Notes: generated from the letters alone by a model not told the origin. Shown: positions 10,477 through 22,696, numbered from the stretch's first letter. The stretch is DNA of 64,000 nucleotides from Kalmusia sp. IMI 367209 (GCA_027946365.1 JAPEUQ010000017.1:496001-560000), one strand, 5' to 3'. A program made the numbers and translations.

Positions 10477-12025
10477 ATGCCGCGATCCAAGCCCGATGTC
10501 ATCCAGCAACAACACCGGGACGCCGCGAATAAGCTCGATGTAAGCCCCCCTCCTCCGTCGCAGGTCCGCAACGCTGAACAGGGTAGGTAATCGTCATCGG
10601 CGCTGGGCTCGGTGGCCTCGGGGCTGCCATTTCCATCGCCCTGACAGGCCACAATGTCCACATCCTCGAAGCCGCGTCTGAAATCGGCGAAATCGGCGCC
10701 GGCATTCAAGTACTGCCTAACTCATCGCGGGTGCTCTTCTCGTGGGGGATGGAGGAGCAGCTCGCCAAGCATGCGACGAGGCCGAAGCAGTGCAACTACA
10801 TTCACTGGAAGGGTGGGAGGCTTTCACACATGGATTTCCACGAGTATGCGGCTGAGTTGGGTACGCCGTTTTGGGATTTCCACAGAGCGAATCTGCATCT
10901 GGAGCTTTTGAACAGGGCTAAGGAGCTGGGCGCAACCATGGAGACGAATTCAAAGGTGAAGGATATCGAGTATGAGCATCCGTCGCCGGATCGGACGATT
11001 GCGGTCGCCGTGCTCGAGAACGGGAGCAAGAGGAAGGCGGATTTGATTGTGGGTGCAGATGGGATTAACAGTAGGTGCAGAGAGATTCTTCTGGGTCGTC
11101 CTGACCCTCCGGTGTTGACGGGCGACCTTGCGTATCGGTTGCTGCTCAATACGGACGATATGATGAAGGATCCTGAGCTCAGGACATTCATCGAAAATCC
11201 GCAAGTCAATTACTGGATGGGTCCTGATGCTCATGCCGGTGAGTTGTCCTTTCCTACTCCAGATTTCCAAGTGGTTGACAGATCTTAGTGAATTACGTTC
11301 TCCGAGGCGGCAAACTCTTCAACATGGTCCTCCTCGTCCCAGACGACATGCCTGCCGGCGCCAACACTGTTGCCGGAAACGTCGAAGAAATGTGCGCCCT
11401 CTTCAAAGACTGGGATCCGCGCATACCCAAGCTCCTCGCCCTCTGCGACTCCGTCTACAAATGGCGTCTCTGCATCCGTCCCAACCTCAATCCTACGTGG
11501 TCTCACGAAAACGGCGCCTTCACCATCCTAGGAGATGCCGCACATGCCACGCTCCCCTACCTCGCATCCGGCGCTGGGATGTCCCTTGAAGACGGCCACG
11601 TCCTGGGTCTCTGCCTCGGCCGTCTCTCCGGGAAGACCGACGCAGAGAAGAAGAAGGCACTGAAAGTGTACGAGCGGTGCAGGCGGGAGCGCACCGAGCG
11701 TGTCGTTGCTCGTGGAAACTTGCAGCAGCACCTCTACCACGTACACGATGGGCCTGAGCAGCAAGAGCGCGACCGTCTTCTGAAGGAGTTCTCAGTTTTC
11801 AATGGTAAGGGTCAGCCAGCGAGCGCGGGGGAGCTGGCCGAGAAGGGTTTGGAGGATAACTCGGATCCGTTCCCGTGGCGGTGGCATGGCGTCGGGAAGT
11901 GGTTGCTCCCGTATCAGTGTGAGCCGGATGTTGAGCTGAGGTGGGCTGAGGTGGAAGGTGAAGCTGGGAGTGTAGGGTCGAGAAGGGGTAGGGCAGCGAG
12001 CGCTGAGGTGAGGGCGCAGCTATAA
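10477..12025 (+). CDS. FAD-dependent monooxygenase, salicylate hydroxylase-like
   Basis: Class A flavoprotein aromatic hydroxylase using NAD(P)H and O2. Exons 10477-10539, 10587-11238 and 11289-12025 give 483 residues. The first intron (47 nt) removes an in-frame TAG and joins the N-terminal leader directly to the Rossmann strand VIVIGAGLGGLG (GxGxxG). The DG motif is in DLIVGADGINSRCRE and the GD motif in FTILGDAAHATLPYLASGAG, all at the usual spacing. The C-terminus ends in an Arg/Glu-rich tail without known domain. Neighbours do not define a pathway; an aromatic-acid catabolic role is the usual family assignment and is only inferred here. Confidence 0.86.
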
Positions 12026-12320
12026 GTGATCATGTATGAATGAAGGATTTGCATGGGCCGGAGTTGGTTGATGAAGCTTCATTGTACATTCTGAAATATT
12101 ATATTTGCAATGTGTTATTGACGTCTTTCAGTGTTCGTAAGGCTCCTGTTACTGCCGTCTACGTGCAATGCGCCTGCCGTCGTGGGGGCCCTCGATGCTG
12201 ATTGGACTGCACGGATTAGACACGGAGCTCGTTTCTGTTCAGCCTCGGCCTCTTTGTGTTCCTCATTTTCACTTCCCACTTCGCTGCCTACAGGAATTGT
12301 GTCATTATCGACTTGCCAAA

Positions 12321-14066
12321 ATGCGTCTTCTCCACTCGGAGACTCTGGAGTTTGCTACCTTCCTTGGCGATTCGATTCCGCCTTATGCCATCCTGTCGCA
12401 CACATGGGGCAATGAGGAAGTCACGTACGAAGATATGCGCGTGTTACAGAAGAAGAAATCCCTGCCTGAAGAATTGCAGACCAATCGCGAATTCATGGTT
12501 GCTTTTCATGCCGCGATCTTGCTCGCCCTTCCGTCCAATGAAAATCCAGAACGACTCGCCGGTTACCAGAAAATAACACAGACCGCTAGAATCGCGAAAG
12601 AGAATGGCTATGAATATTTTTGGATTGACACTTGTTGCATCGACAAGAGTAGCAGTGCTGAGTTACAGGAATCAATCAATTCCATGTACGCCTGGTATGA
12701 AAATTCAGCCATGTGTATAGTCTACCTCGAGGATTGTGAATATCCCCCGAATTCCCGCTTATCATCGTATGATTTCGAGGCCAATCTCGAAAAGTCGAAG
12801 TGGATTACTCGCGGCTGGACCTTGCAAGAATTGATTGCTCCACGCAATCTTGTGTTCTACTACAAGGGCTGGAATCACGCAGGAATAAAAACAGTGCTTT
12901 TCAGAAGAATAAGTAAAGCGACAGGCATCCCCGAGTCCATCCTGTCCACTAGAGACTTGAAACAGGCTTCTATTGCGCAAAAAATGTCCTGGGCAGCAAA
13001 TCGGACCACTACGCGAACCGAAGATATGGCCTATTGCCTCCTGGGGTTGTTTGGAGTGCACATGCCGTTGCTATATGGGGAGGGCAATAATGCTTTTTTG
13101 AGATTACAGAAAGAAATCATCCAGCATACTACAGATAACTCGATCTTTGCTTGGACAGCACCACCGATGGAAGCACCGGCTTCAGTGTATCGCGGCCTTC
13201 TTGCCAGAAGCCCGCAAGAGTTTGGAAACATAAGCAACAATACAATCGGAACAAGTCGCTTTGCATTTGAAGCCAACGAAGGGCTTTGCCTCTTCGTGAA
13301 GATGGCTCCCGTGCGTATTAAAACGGGAGAGATCTTTTACGTAGCTACATTGAGCTCCACTCTCCCGAGAACACTTGGATGCTACCTGAGAGACGGTCGT
13401 TTTCATTTAGTCTTGAGACTAATTGAGACCCCTGTAGACGGTCGCCGTAAACAATTCGCCCGGGTAATGGGTGTCCCTGAGCTGTCGCAATATGATCTGA
13501 CCTCTGCCTTGTATTTCAAGCTCGAAACAGTATGTGTACGCCAGGATCTGATTATTCCTCCTGACTTTTACACCTCAACCTTCCACCGGTATCATCTTAA
13601 GCCTAATCCGCGGCATTCTATCGACGACCCATACCAAGTAGTAAAGGTGTGGCCTCCAACATGCTGGGACGGAAGCTCCATGGAACTTGTAGTCCCACAT
13701 CAGCGCAATCTCTCGTACATAGTAGTTTGGTTCCATGACCGTACCCCTCTGTTCGGCCCACTACCGTTTCAGATTATTCTTGGATTAGAAACTATCGATA
13801 GGATTTTGGGGCATGATAGTTTCTGGTGCCATATTGTGGATGTTCATGAAGACGAGTGGCCAGGCAGTAATGATTCTGAAGATGTATGGATAGCTATCAT
13901 TGACAAGATGTGCCCGAGAGCTGTTCGTACACCACAAAGTACCAGTCCAGGGATACAGATCCAGGACGAATTTCTATCATGGCTCTCGACGACAGTTAAC
14001 GTTAATATCTCTCCTGGCATCTCGCAAGATAGAGTTTGTCTTTTCGTGGAGATAGACAGTCCATAG
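12321..14066 (+). CDS. HET-domain (heterokaryon incompatibility) protein
   Basis: Fungal non-self recognition or allorecognition protein; the HET domain is a TIR-like fold that triggers cell death on activation. Single exon, 581 residues. Start chosen at the ATG at 12321 because MRLLHSETLEF is the typical HET N-terminus; the frame is open further upstream but looks non-coding. HET blocks are present: PPYAILSHTWGNEEVTYEDM, then ITQTARIAKENGYEYFWIDTCC with CIDKSSSAELQESINSMYAW, and WITRGWTLQELIAPRNLVFY. About 35 residues are inserted between the first and second HET blocks, as in many members of this group. The region after about residue 300 (LLGLFGVHMPLLYGEG) is the usual extension; no NACHT, ankyrin or WD40 repeats follow. 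Confidence 0.92.
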   Translation: MRLLHSETLEFATFLGDSIPPYAILSHTWGNEEVTYEDMRVLQKKKSLPEELQTNREFMVAFHAAILLALPSNENPERLAGYQKITQTARIAKENGYEYFWIDTCCIDKSSSAELQESINSMYAWYENSAMCIVYLEDCEYPPNSRLSSYDFEANLEKSKWITRGWTLQELIAPRNLVFYYKGWNHAGIKTVLFRRISKATGIPESILSTRDLKQASIAQKMSWAANRTTTRTEDMAYCLLGLFGVHMPLLYGEGNNAFLRLQKEIIQHTTDNSIFAWTAPPMEAPASVYRGLLARSPQEFGNISNNTIGTSRFAFEANEGLCLFVKMAPVRIKTGEIFYVATLSSTLPRTLGCYLRDGRFHLVLRLIETPVDGRRKQFARVMGVPELSQYDLTSALYFKLETVCVRQDLIIPPDFYTSTFHRYHLKPNPRHSIDDPYQVVKVWPPTCWDGSSMELVVPHQRNLSYIVVWFHDRTPLFGPLPFQIILGLETIDRILGHDSFWCHIVDVHEDEWPGSNDSEDVWIAIIDKMCPRAVRTPQSTSPGIQIQDEFLSWLSTTVNVNISPGISQDRVCLFVEIDSP

Positions 14067-14686
14067 AAACCATTATAAAGAGTTGTGAAACCAGAGCACG
14101 TCACGTTCTTGACTGTTCGAATCATAGGCAATTAGCGCAGAATGGAAATGCTCGGAATTTCTCCACGGTAGTTTGTCAGGTTGTCTTTCTAGGACAGCCT
14201 GAGAATTATTGCATGGCAACGACAAGACCAGGCGCTCTTGTAAATCTGCACGCATCCTCGATCCGCTTGTTGCAAGGTAATTGTCTCGATTAAAAAGCAC
14301 CATGGCCCCCGAATCCTTATGTCTGAGGCCTTTCGGAGCCATGTTTGATTTTGACTTGTTTTTAGACATGTCATTGCGTCGATATGTAGAGTTGCTCCGG
14401 TTATTTCTCCATCCTGGTTCGAACCGATATTGTCCTCGGCACCATGCATCATAACTACTATATGCCACCTCCCTTACCCCGGATAATCCCAGAAAAGGCT
14501 CGCGGTTCTGTGCGTCGCCGCGCGTCGTTCGAGAAGAATTCATTTGCACCATAGTGTATGTACGACACGGAACAAGGTGGCGAACATGGGAGGCGAGCGG
14601 TTCGCCAGGTACATATCCTGCACCAAGCCTAGCACCATTTTAGTGCTGCATTTTTTGAATTCGCTTTCTCGCGAATATTGGTAAAA
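14067..14686. other. Intergenic, no supportable gene
   Basis: A 159-codon open frame on the minus strand (14073-14552) has low-complexity, non-family-like sequence and is most likely chance. The remainder holds the HET 3' flank and the promoter of the spherulin-like gene. Confidence 0.45.
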
Positions 14687-15579
14687 ATGTCAATACTTCT
14701 TCCACTATACGTGTATCCATGGGCGGGGGCATGGGATCCTCTCTTCACAGCGTAAGTCGACACTTTACCCTCGTAGGACATGGCTTAACCGAACGCAGGG
14801 CGAAAGCGCATCCAGATGTGGACTTCACCGTCGTCGTCAACCCGTGTTCTGGTCCTTGCATCGGCTCTCTGCCAGATCAGTACTACCTCGGTGCTATTCC
14901 TAAGCTGAGAGTATACAATAACATTCGCACCCTCGGATACGTTGCTACGAATTATACCACGAAGCCGCTCGATGATGTGTTGAAGGAAATCGACACATAC
15001 GCCGCGTGGCCGAAAGCGTCCAACAACACAAAGCTGAAGGTCGACGGCATCTTCTTCGACGAAACACCCAGCACCTACGATACTTTCAAATACAACTACC
15101 TCAGCAGAGCCAGCCAGGCAGTAAAGAACGGCACACGCTTCCGTGACAGATTCGTCGGTATGTCAGCATCATCTCGTCCCATCCTGCGTCACATATCTGA
15201 TTCGTTGACACAACCTCTAGTCCACAACCCTGGCCTTATAGCCCCCACCCTGCTCGCTTCTCCCACATTCGCACAACAGTCCTACGTCAACCTCTCAGAC
15301 ATCACCGTCGTCTTCGAAGAAACCTTTGACAAATGGCTGGATCGCTCCAACTTTGACGCCCTGCAAGCGCACCGCATTCGGCGGTCCAAGCTGGCGGTCA
15401 TTCTACATAGCCTGCCGGATCTGAGCAAGAGGGTGTTGGATTTCGTCGTCGAGCAGGTGCAGGATGCGGCGGATTGGGTGTTTTTGACTGATGTCAGGGT
15501 GAAAGATGAGTACTATCATAGTTTCAGTCCCATTTTTGAGGATCTAGTGAAGAGCGTTGATGGGGGCGCGGAGGACTAG
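14687..15579 (+). CDS. Spherulation-specific family 4 (spherulin-4-like) protein
   Basis: Family named after a Physarum encystment protein; biochemical role unknown, with a TIM-barrel glycosidase-like fold suggested for the family. Exons 14687-14751, 14799-15157 and 15221-15579 give 260 residues. The first exon encodes MSILLPLYVYPWAGAWDPLF, the usual family start, spliced to AKAHPDVDFTVVVNPCSGPC. Other family blocks are YLGAIPKLRVYNNIRTLGYV, DGIFFDETPS and ADWVFLTDV. The 63-nt second intron is in frame and so hides in an open frame; splicing gives the expected VVHNPG. No signal peptide is seen. Confidence 0.88.
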
Positions 15580-15757
15580 GAAAGGGGAAGGCTTGGTCGG
15601 AGCAAAGCGTACATATAGAACGAAGGCATATACACGTCGGACTGTAACATATAGGTTTCTTGTCAACGATTCTTCATCACAATATCCCAACATTTGCTCA
15701 CACAGCGACCAGGAAGGTTCCATCGTCTAAAATCTAACCGGTGACGGTCCCACCTAC

Positions 15758-17388
15758 TCAGTCCCTCTTCTCGCCTACATGTACATCCTGCTGCGTCACC
15801 GAGCCCGTCTCCACACCCTCAATATCAACAACCTTGCCCTCCTTTATCGCCTCCAGATCCGGAACATCAGAATGCTTCTCGCCGTCGAAAATCTTATCCA
15901 CCTCCTCCAGCGTCAACCCACGCGTCTCAACCCAGAACACCAGCACAAAAAGCACCATCAGAATATCCACCGACGCATTGATGATATACACCTTCCAGCC
16001 AATCGCCGCGAGACCAAACGGCACAACCATGGTAACGAACAACCCACAGAGCTTAGTGGTAAACGTGTAGATACCCATACCCACGGCGCGGATATCGAAC
16101 GAGAGGACCTCGGGCGGGTAGAGCACTGTGAGCGGCGTGATGCCCCACGCGTACGTCGCATTGTAGATGAATATCATAGCGATGGTGCCGTAGACGCCCG
16201 GTGCGTAGCTCGAGGTTCCGTATCTGGCGGTCAGTCCGGCGAGAATGTACAGCGTGACGATGCCGCTTGAAAGAGAGAGCGCGCACAGCATCTTACGCCC
16301 CATTTTGTCTGCGAAGAATGACGCCGTGACGGCGACGACTAGCGTCCAGGAGGTGAGGATGACGTTGATTTGTAGCTGGGTCGTTGGGTCCTGGATGCCC
16401 GCGCTGGCGAGCATGTCGCCGAAGTAGAAGGTCACGATGTTGGTGCCGGGAAGCATGACCATGATGGAGAAGGTTGTGGTGATGAGGAGGCGTTTGCGGT
16501 TTCCCGGCTGCGCGAGGGCTTGCATGGTGGAGAGTTCGCGCTCCTTCTCCCAGCGGAGCGTGTCTTGGATTTCTCGGAATTGTACTTGGACGAGGGGGTC
16601 CGTCATGTCGCCGGCTGCATTGGCGATGGCAAGGACTTCTAGGGCTTCTTCGTGGCGCCCTTTACTGATGAGCCAGCGGGGAGATTCTGGGACGAAGAGG
16701 AGGATGATCATGCAGACGACTGAGGGACCGGCTTGGAGGAGCGAGGGAATGCGCCATGCCCATGTCGATGACATGTTTTGGGTCTGAGATCTGTGAGTAT
16801 CTGCTCTTTTTGTGAGGTGACGGCAGGCTTACACCATAGCAGACTCCGCTTGCGATGAGTGTGCCTACACCCCAGAAAGCGTAGTATAGGCCCAGAGCGA
16901 AGCCTCGCCATTGCACGGGCGCTGTCTCAGCAACTAATGTTGGAGTAGAGACTTGCGCGAGTCCCAGCCCAAAGCCGACGATCAAGCGGCCTGCGATGAA
17001 CATTCCGACTTTTTGTGCCGCACCCTGAATCACACCACCGATCAGGGTGATGACTGCGGACCAGAAGATGCACTCTTTACGTCCGCGCCAGTCGACCAAA
17101 GGGCCTGCAATGAGCGACATGAGTGCGCCGCCCATGTAGGAGATTGCTGTATTGAGCGACTTGGTGGATGTGGTGAGCGTGAAGTAGTTGATGTAGGAGG
17201 GCATGACATTGAACGACCCCATAAGAGATGAATCATATCCGACCAACTGTAATCGTGTGAGCAACATTTCACCATTCATATTCAGTCAGTATACTCACCA
17301 CAGAGTCGATCGCCGAAGTCGCGATGATGCACGCCAACAGCACCTTCATATTACGAGGCACCAGCCTCGAGACCTTGCCTTCGCCCAT
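15758..17388 (-). CDS. MFS sugar transporter
   Basis: Proton-coupled or facilitative hexose-type transporter of the plasma membrane, 12 TM helices. Exons on the minus strand: 17388-17299, 17246-16833 and 16783-15758, giving 509 residues; introns of 52 and 49 nt. Signature motifs: GPLVDWRGRKECIFWSA between TM2 and TM3, GRLIVGFGLGLAQVSTPTLV, PESPRWL before the central loop, and VETRGLTLEEVDKIFDG at the end of TM12. Substrate cannot be assigned; quinate, lactose or hexose carriers share these motifs. Confidence 0.9.
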
Positions 17389-18251
17389 TGCGATTGTCCT
17401 TGCGCTGATGCAAGACACAAAAGACAGGACGTTGTGAGATGAAGCTGTCGAACGATAAAGGACATTTCAACAGACATTTCTACGACGCTTCCCCACCTTA
17501 CCAGAACCCCGGGCCTTGCAACCTTTAGCAAGTTTAGGAACGACTACCGATTGGCGCTGCGCTATCATGAGTAGTGCCGCATCACACATTATCGTCCGAG
17601 AAAGATTGGTTTTCGCATATCACGGCTCTCTGGGGAAGGTGATGTCGGCCCCCGGTTCGGCGCTGCCCTGCATCTCGTCCCGCCTATATCGCCCGCCCTC
17701 GGCGCCTCTCCGCTGCTTCGCATGCGTCCAGCGACATCCTTCGAAACTACGATAATGATATCAGGAAAAACATAGTTACGTGCATTGGAGGAAGGAGACA
17801 TCCTTCGGTCCATGCCGAGCGCAAAGATGGGGTCCTAGCGTGAAACCAGTGCGGGGACGGCAAGCTCCAGCTTCCCAGCCTCATGGAGGCTGAACGAAGC
17901 CCCACTCCTGGTGGCGAGTCGTGCAGTGGTAGACCCTTGATTCATAATCCAGGTCCAGGAAGTCGACAGCCGGAGAGCGCCCAGCAACTGCACGGATAAC
18001 ATATCAGATAGGTATATCGCAGTTATCGACTTCCCCCAATCGCATCCAGGTGTTCCGCGGCCTTGCTCGTAGGCATTGAAGATCAGAATTGCCCCCTTAT
18101 CTTAGTCTGCAGTACTATCAAGCTTGTTCGCAGCGTGGAAGCTGTTCGAGGCGATCTTGAAGACCACTATACTCGGTCGTTCGGCGAATCATACCTAGAC
18201 TATAGGTAACTACCGACTACGCGACCTTTCCTCCCTAGGCTCATCACCATC
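17389..18251. other. Intergenic; degenerate tRNA-like segment near 17911-17985
   Basis: Divergent promoter region between the sugar transporter and the 2-oxoglutarate oxygenase. No protein gene. The segment around 17911-17985 contains a D-arm-like TCGTGCAGTGGTAGAC and an anticodon-arm-like CTTGATTCATAATCCAG (CAT), but the T-arm and acceptor do not pair, so it is at most a tRNA relic. Confidence 0.35.
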
Positions 18252-19246
18252 ATGGTCGAGGCCGCGGATATTGCCGTCGTCTCGTTCGAGAACTTCATCA
18301 ATGGGAACGATGCGGATAAGCGTGCTGTAGCGAAAGAAGTCTACGATGCGTTCAGTAGTGTAGGCTGGGTATACATTGCCGATCACGGCATCCCGCAAGC
18401 ACGCGTCGACGAAGTGTTCCAGCTTGTATGTCTGTAATCCAACCTTATGACAAGACTAAGTCTTGCTAGGCAAAGTCCTTCTTCGACCTCTCCATACAGC
18501 AGAAGCTCGCATGGCGCCTCAAAGATGCCGAAGTAAACCAAGGCTACACTGCCGATGGCGATGAAGCAAACGGCGGCGTCGACCACAAGGAATGCTACGA
18601 GCATCGCCGCTTCGCAAACCCTTCATGCCCCTCGCCAACAGAGCTACCAGGGTTCAAAGAGACGCTGGACGACTTCTACTCGCAATGTCTCACCCTCGGA
18701 CTCAACGTACTAAAGTGCCTCGCCATGGCCATGGATCTAGGCGACACCTTCTTCGACAACATCACCAAGAAAGCCGACCCGCAGCTCCGACTCATCCACT
18801 ACCCTTCCATCGAGCGCAAGGTCGTCGAGCAAGAAGGCCACGCGCGAATCATCCCCCACACCGACTTCGGCCTCTGCACGCTGCTCTTCCAAGACGACGT
18901 AGGCGGCCTCGAGGTCGACCCCTTCCACACGGGCGACTTCAAGCCTGCGCTGCCCAAGCGGGGCACCGTCCTCATCAACATCGCGGACCTTTTGCAGCGG
19001 CTGACCAATGATCGGTGTCGCAGCACGATTCATCGCGTTGTTAGCCCGAGGGTTGCGGGCGATGTGCTTCCGTCGCGGTATTCGATTCCGTTCTTTATCC
19101 ATCCTGATCCTGAGGTGCTTATTGATCCGATTGTGAAGGAGGAGGGAGAGGTGAAGAAGTACGAGGCTGTTAATGCGGGGGAGTGGAGGGTCTGGAACAC
19201 GAAGAAGAATTATGCGACGTTGAAGGAGGGGGTTGCTGCCGCTTAG
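18252..19246 (+). CDS. 2-oxoglutarate/Fe(II)-dependent dioxygenase (isopenicillin N synthase-like)
   Basis: Non-haem iron oxygenase; substrate unknown. Exons 18252-18425 and 18470-19246, separated by a 44-nt intron, give 316 residues. An N-terminal DIOX_N block (FINGNDADKRAVAKEVYDAF and GWVYIADHG) precedes the double-stranded beta-helix. The iron ligands are visible as HTDFG (His, Asp) and STIHRVV (His), with RYSIPFF giving the 2-oxoglutarate-binding Arg. Members act in secondary metabolism or in purine or flavonoid-like hydroxylations; no neighbour settles which. Confidence 0.9.
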
Positions 19247-19398
19247 TATATACCTGATGAACTATATTGACACGAGTAAAATTTCTGGCTCTCTTATCAC
19301 CCATTGTGAAGTAGAGTACTTTAAATTTTCGGTTGAATCATGTATTATTATCGTGAGTCATTACTCATGGCAGGCCGTTGGTCTTTCCAAGGCGATGC

Positions 19399-21144
19399 TT
19401 AACATCCTTCCACTTTGCGCTGTTTCTTGTCTTCAGCTTCAGTTCTCCATCTCATACCGTTCTTCATGATCCAGAATACCACGGCTATCAATACCGTATA
19501 CACCAACCCCAAGAACGTAAATGCCCACCCCGGGTTCATCGCCCGACACATCGGAATAATCGCTGCGCATCCACCAGCGCTCATCAAACAACGCACAAAG
19601 TTGACAGCCGCTGTTGCAGTCGCTGCTTGGTGTCGATGAAGATCTATGAGCAACGTGTTCGTCTGGTTGAATGCTGTCGAGGTACCAAATCCAATGAAGA
19701 ACAAGGCAATCTCTGGTCCTGCAATGTGCGTTCGGAATTTGACCATCCATCCAAAAGCAATGATGGCTGCGGTTCCGATCATGTGTCCTGGCGCAGCTAC
19801 CTGTAGTCGAACCCTTTCGATGGGAAAGTTGCGCAAGTCTTGCTGCTTCCCCTTTGTAATCGTGAGGTTGTTGAGCGCGGCATGACGTCTGAAGTTCCAG
19901 TCCACAACATGGCCCATGGTGAGGGAAGAAGTCAGCGCGCCAGTCCCAACAGCTATGTAGCAGAGTCCGATCTTAAGTTCGTCTAGGCCGTATGCATCCT
20001 TGAAAAGGTCCGGGAGTGCAGCCGAGACAACCATCATGCCTGTGAAGAAGAAGCCATTGTAGAGCAGAATAATACACGATTCTTTTTGACCAAGGATGCG
20101 AAGGGTCGCAAGTGGGCTTGGGAACACAAATTTGCGCTTCACGGGTGGCTTTTTTTCTTGGTTATCGTCATGTGAAGACTTTCGCTGTTGTTTGCGCTTC
20201 TGGAGATAGCTGAAGATAGATCGGTTCACGCCTGTGGCTGGGATTGAGCCATTGCCGACAACGGTGCGACAAGTTTCAGGGAAGAGGAACACGAAGAGAA
20301 CGAGTAAGACTCCGGCAAAGATAGCCAGAAACCAGAAGATGGACCGCCATCCCAAGTACTGTGCAAGAATGCCTCCTTCAATACAGACAAAGATTAGCTA
20401 GTATAAGCTCACTAGAGTCAAGGCAACGTACCGATAGTAGGACCAAATGCCGGTCCGAATAAAATTCCCGACGTAGCATAGCCCATGTATTTACCCCTCT
20501 CTGCCGACGTTGATATGTCTGCTACAACAGCTATTGAAAGTGCTATGGAAGCACTGCAACCGAAAGCCTGCAAACAGCGCAGCAGAAGGAGTGCCACATA
20601 GTTCGTCTGAAGGGCCAGTCCGATATTCGCTGCGATGAAGATGATAAAGCAGATAATGAACGACAGTCTGCGTCCGCTGCCATCTGACATGCCCCCAATG
20701 ATGGCGGGAGCAATAGCTTGTGCAATCTGTCAAGATCAGCAAGTAGACATAACGTGGTGAGCATACAGCAGTACTAAGACGAAGTATGAAGACTCGTTGT
20801 GGGCTAGGATACACTCAGACACCCAAGTTTTCAAACTTGAGTCCTGTACGAGGTCGTACCATATACGTTGTGATTGCAACATTGGTCATCGTCGGGGTGA
20901 CGTTTAGTACGTCTGAGAGGACGTTCAACGCAGGGTAAAACAACGTTGCTCCGAAGGGCGATATCAGAGCCGAAACGCTCACTAGGAAAATGATCCATAT
21001 CTTCATCCGTGGGCTGAAGATCGAATACGGTGGTCCGGACACTTGTCGTTGGAGCGCTACTTCTCCAGCACCTTGCTCTGCATCGCGCACGTTGGCTTCT
21101 ACGCCAAATCCATCTCTTGCTATAGTCTTTTCTGGAACTCCCAT
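19399..21144 (-). CDS. MFS drug:H+ antiporter, DHA1 (QDR-like)
   Basis: Multidrug or organic-acid efflux pump with 12 TM helices. Minus-strand exons 21144-20860, 20726-20432 and 20375-19399 give 518 residues; introns 133 and 56 nt. The first splice joins ITTYM to IAQAIAPAIIGGMSDGSGRR, which is the conserved TM2-loop motif. Later blocks are ADISTSAERGKYMGYA, FGPAFGPTIG and the central-loop sequence NFPIERVRLQ, which is characteristic of the Qdr/Aqr1 branch. A lysine/glutamine-rich cytosolic loop (QKRKQQRKSSHDDNQEKK) lies between TM6 and TM7. No biosynthetic neighbours, so the cargo is open. Confidence 0.9.
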
Positions 21145-21789
21145 TGTAATTTAATGGCCATGGGTTCACGTAGCCCAATACCCAGTCTGAAAATTAATAA
21201 AATGACGAGAGAACAAAACGAGCGGTCAGTCGCGCGAGGCGTCAAGCCGAAGCATCTTTATCTTGTTGACGGAGTGTCCTAGTGACCTACTTTAGACCCA
21301 AACCGGTCATGGTGTCGCGATCAGTCCGCATTGCCGATATAGCCGTGCGTCGGCTTGTGGATGGTGTCCCCGCAACCTACCTATGCCGCTCGAACTAGAG
21401 TTCTGAAAACACATACTGACGTCTAATACGAACAAAGGGATTGGCAGGGTTGCTTCAGATCATGAACACGATCCAATTGCAACAAATGCGACGCGGTTGT
21501 AAGCAGACCATGGAGACGCTTATTCCCGGCGTCACTGCCGAAGTCGCAGTGTTCTACGTCACTTTACCGGAACAGGAAGCTACGTGTGTGCATCTTCCAT
21601 TCCGCGTCGTCGTATTGACATATCAACAAACATTCTGCCTTCTTTCAAAACATGATGTATGCTAGGTCATATAAACAAGCTTCATCACTTTCTCCCGAGG
21701 CAAAAGCCAATTCGCTCAATGCCCTGTTGATCCACGGACAAGCCATCGGAGTATAATTTGCTCGGTGCAATCCCGACTGCAACCCCACT
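21145..21789. other. Intergenic, no gene seen
   Basis: Upstream region of the DHA1 pump and 3' flank of the amidotransferase gene. Small frames only. Confidence 0.5.
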
Positions 21790-22696
21790 TCAACGCACAC
21801 TATCGTCGTCACCGTGGAAGAATCTTAAGACCGCCTTCGCGACTAGCAGCCCGTCGTGCATCCATTCCGCTCTTTCTCTTGCCTCTTCTGCGTCGCTCTT
21901 TTCTACTACTCCGCTTTCGACCCTCATTTCAAGCTGCCTCTTCACCATCGTCTCGTCGAACTCCATATGGCCTTGGGTCGTGAACAGTCGCCTCCGGATA
22001 TACACCCCCTGTACACCGGTATGGTCGCTCATTCCCCAGACATGCACAGCAGTGCTCGGATCCAACAAGCTTGTCTTTGAAGGTGAGGGCGGGTCCACAA
22101 CGTAGTCCAAATGCATCTGGTGTAGGCGGATGTGGGTTTCCGACGATGGGAGTCTGAAGAGCCATTTTCCAACATCGGTGAGTGCGATCGGAGTGTGAGA
22201 GAGCTCCCAATCATTATTCTCTTTCGGCTTGACTTCTGAACCCAGGACACGACACAATATCTGGTGGCCAAAACATATCCCGGTGAATTTGATATCCGGC
22301 CGATGTATCCACAAGTCTGCTGATGTTAGATCTCTCTAATTTGCGCTACTCCATACACATACGCTTGATCAAATTCATGAGCTTCAGGATCCACTCATCG
22401 TTGCTATGCGCATCGTAAACACTTCCCGTAATCAGGATGGCGTGAATTTCGTCGGTGATTTCTGAAGGTTCCGGTATTCTACCACCTCTGGGCTCGACTG
22501 CGTAATGGATAACGGTTTCAATGGCGAGCTTAGGGTCGTGTTGCTCTCCCGCGCGTACCAACACTTCATTCAACACTTCGCCAAACGATCCTCTCTCTTC
22601 TTGTGTATCAGGATGAGGATCATCGGTCTCGAGAACGAGCATGCGAACTTTGTCGGGGTGCTCTGACGCGATCACCCGCGCTTCCGGTGGTGCCAT
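21790..22696 (-). CDS. Class-I glutamine amidotransferase-like protein
   Basis: GATase1 fold, hydrolysing glutamine or a gamma-glutamyl compound. Two exons, 22696-22363 and 22316-21790, give 286 residues. The nucleophile Cys is in GICFGHQILCR, and the His-Glu pair is in TTQGHMEFDE, so the catalytic triad looks intact. The N-terminal part (VRMLVLETDDPHPDTQEERG, ILITGSVYDAH) is typical of free-standing fungal members. The acceptor is a CAGCAG tandem, so the mRNA may differ by one codon (exon 2 from 22316 or 22319). No synthase partner domain is fused, so the ammonia acceptor is unknown. Confidence 0.87.

Noticed and set aside
12168..12320. Upstream start for the HET protein
   Set aside because: The extra 51 codons do not resemble HET proteins; MRLLHSETLEF at 12321 is the usual beginning.
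14073..14552. 159-codon minus-strand frame
   Set aside because: No conserved block, no splice logic, and polar low-complexity composition.
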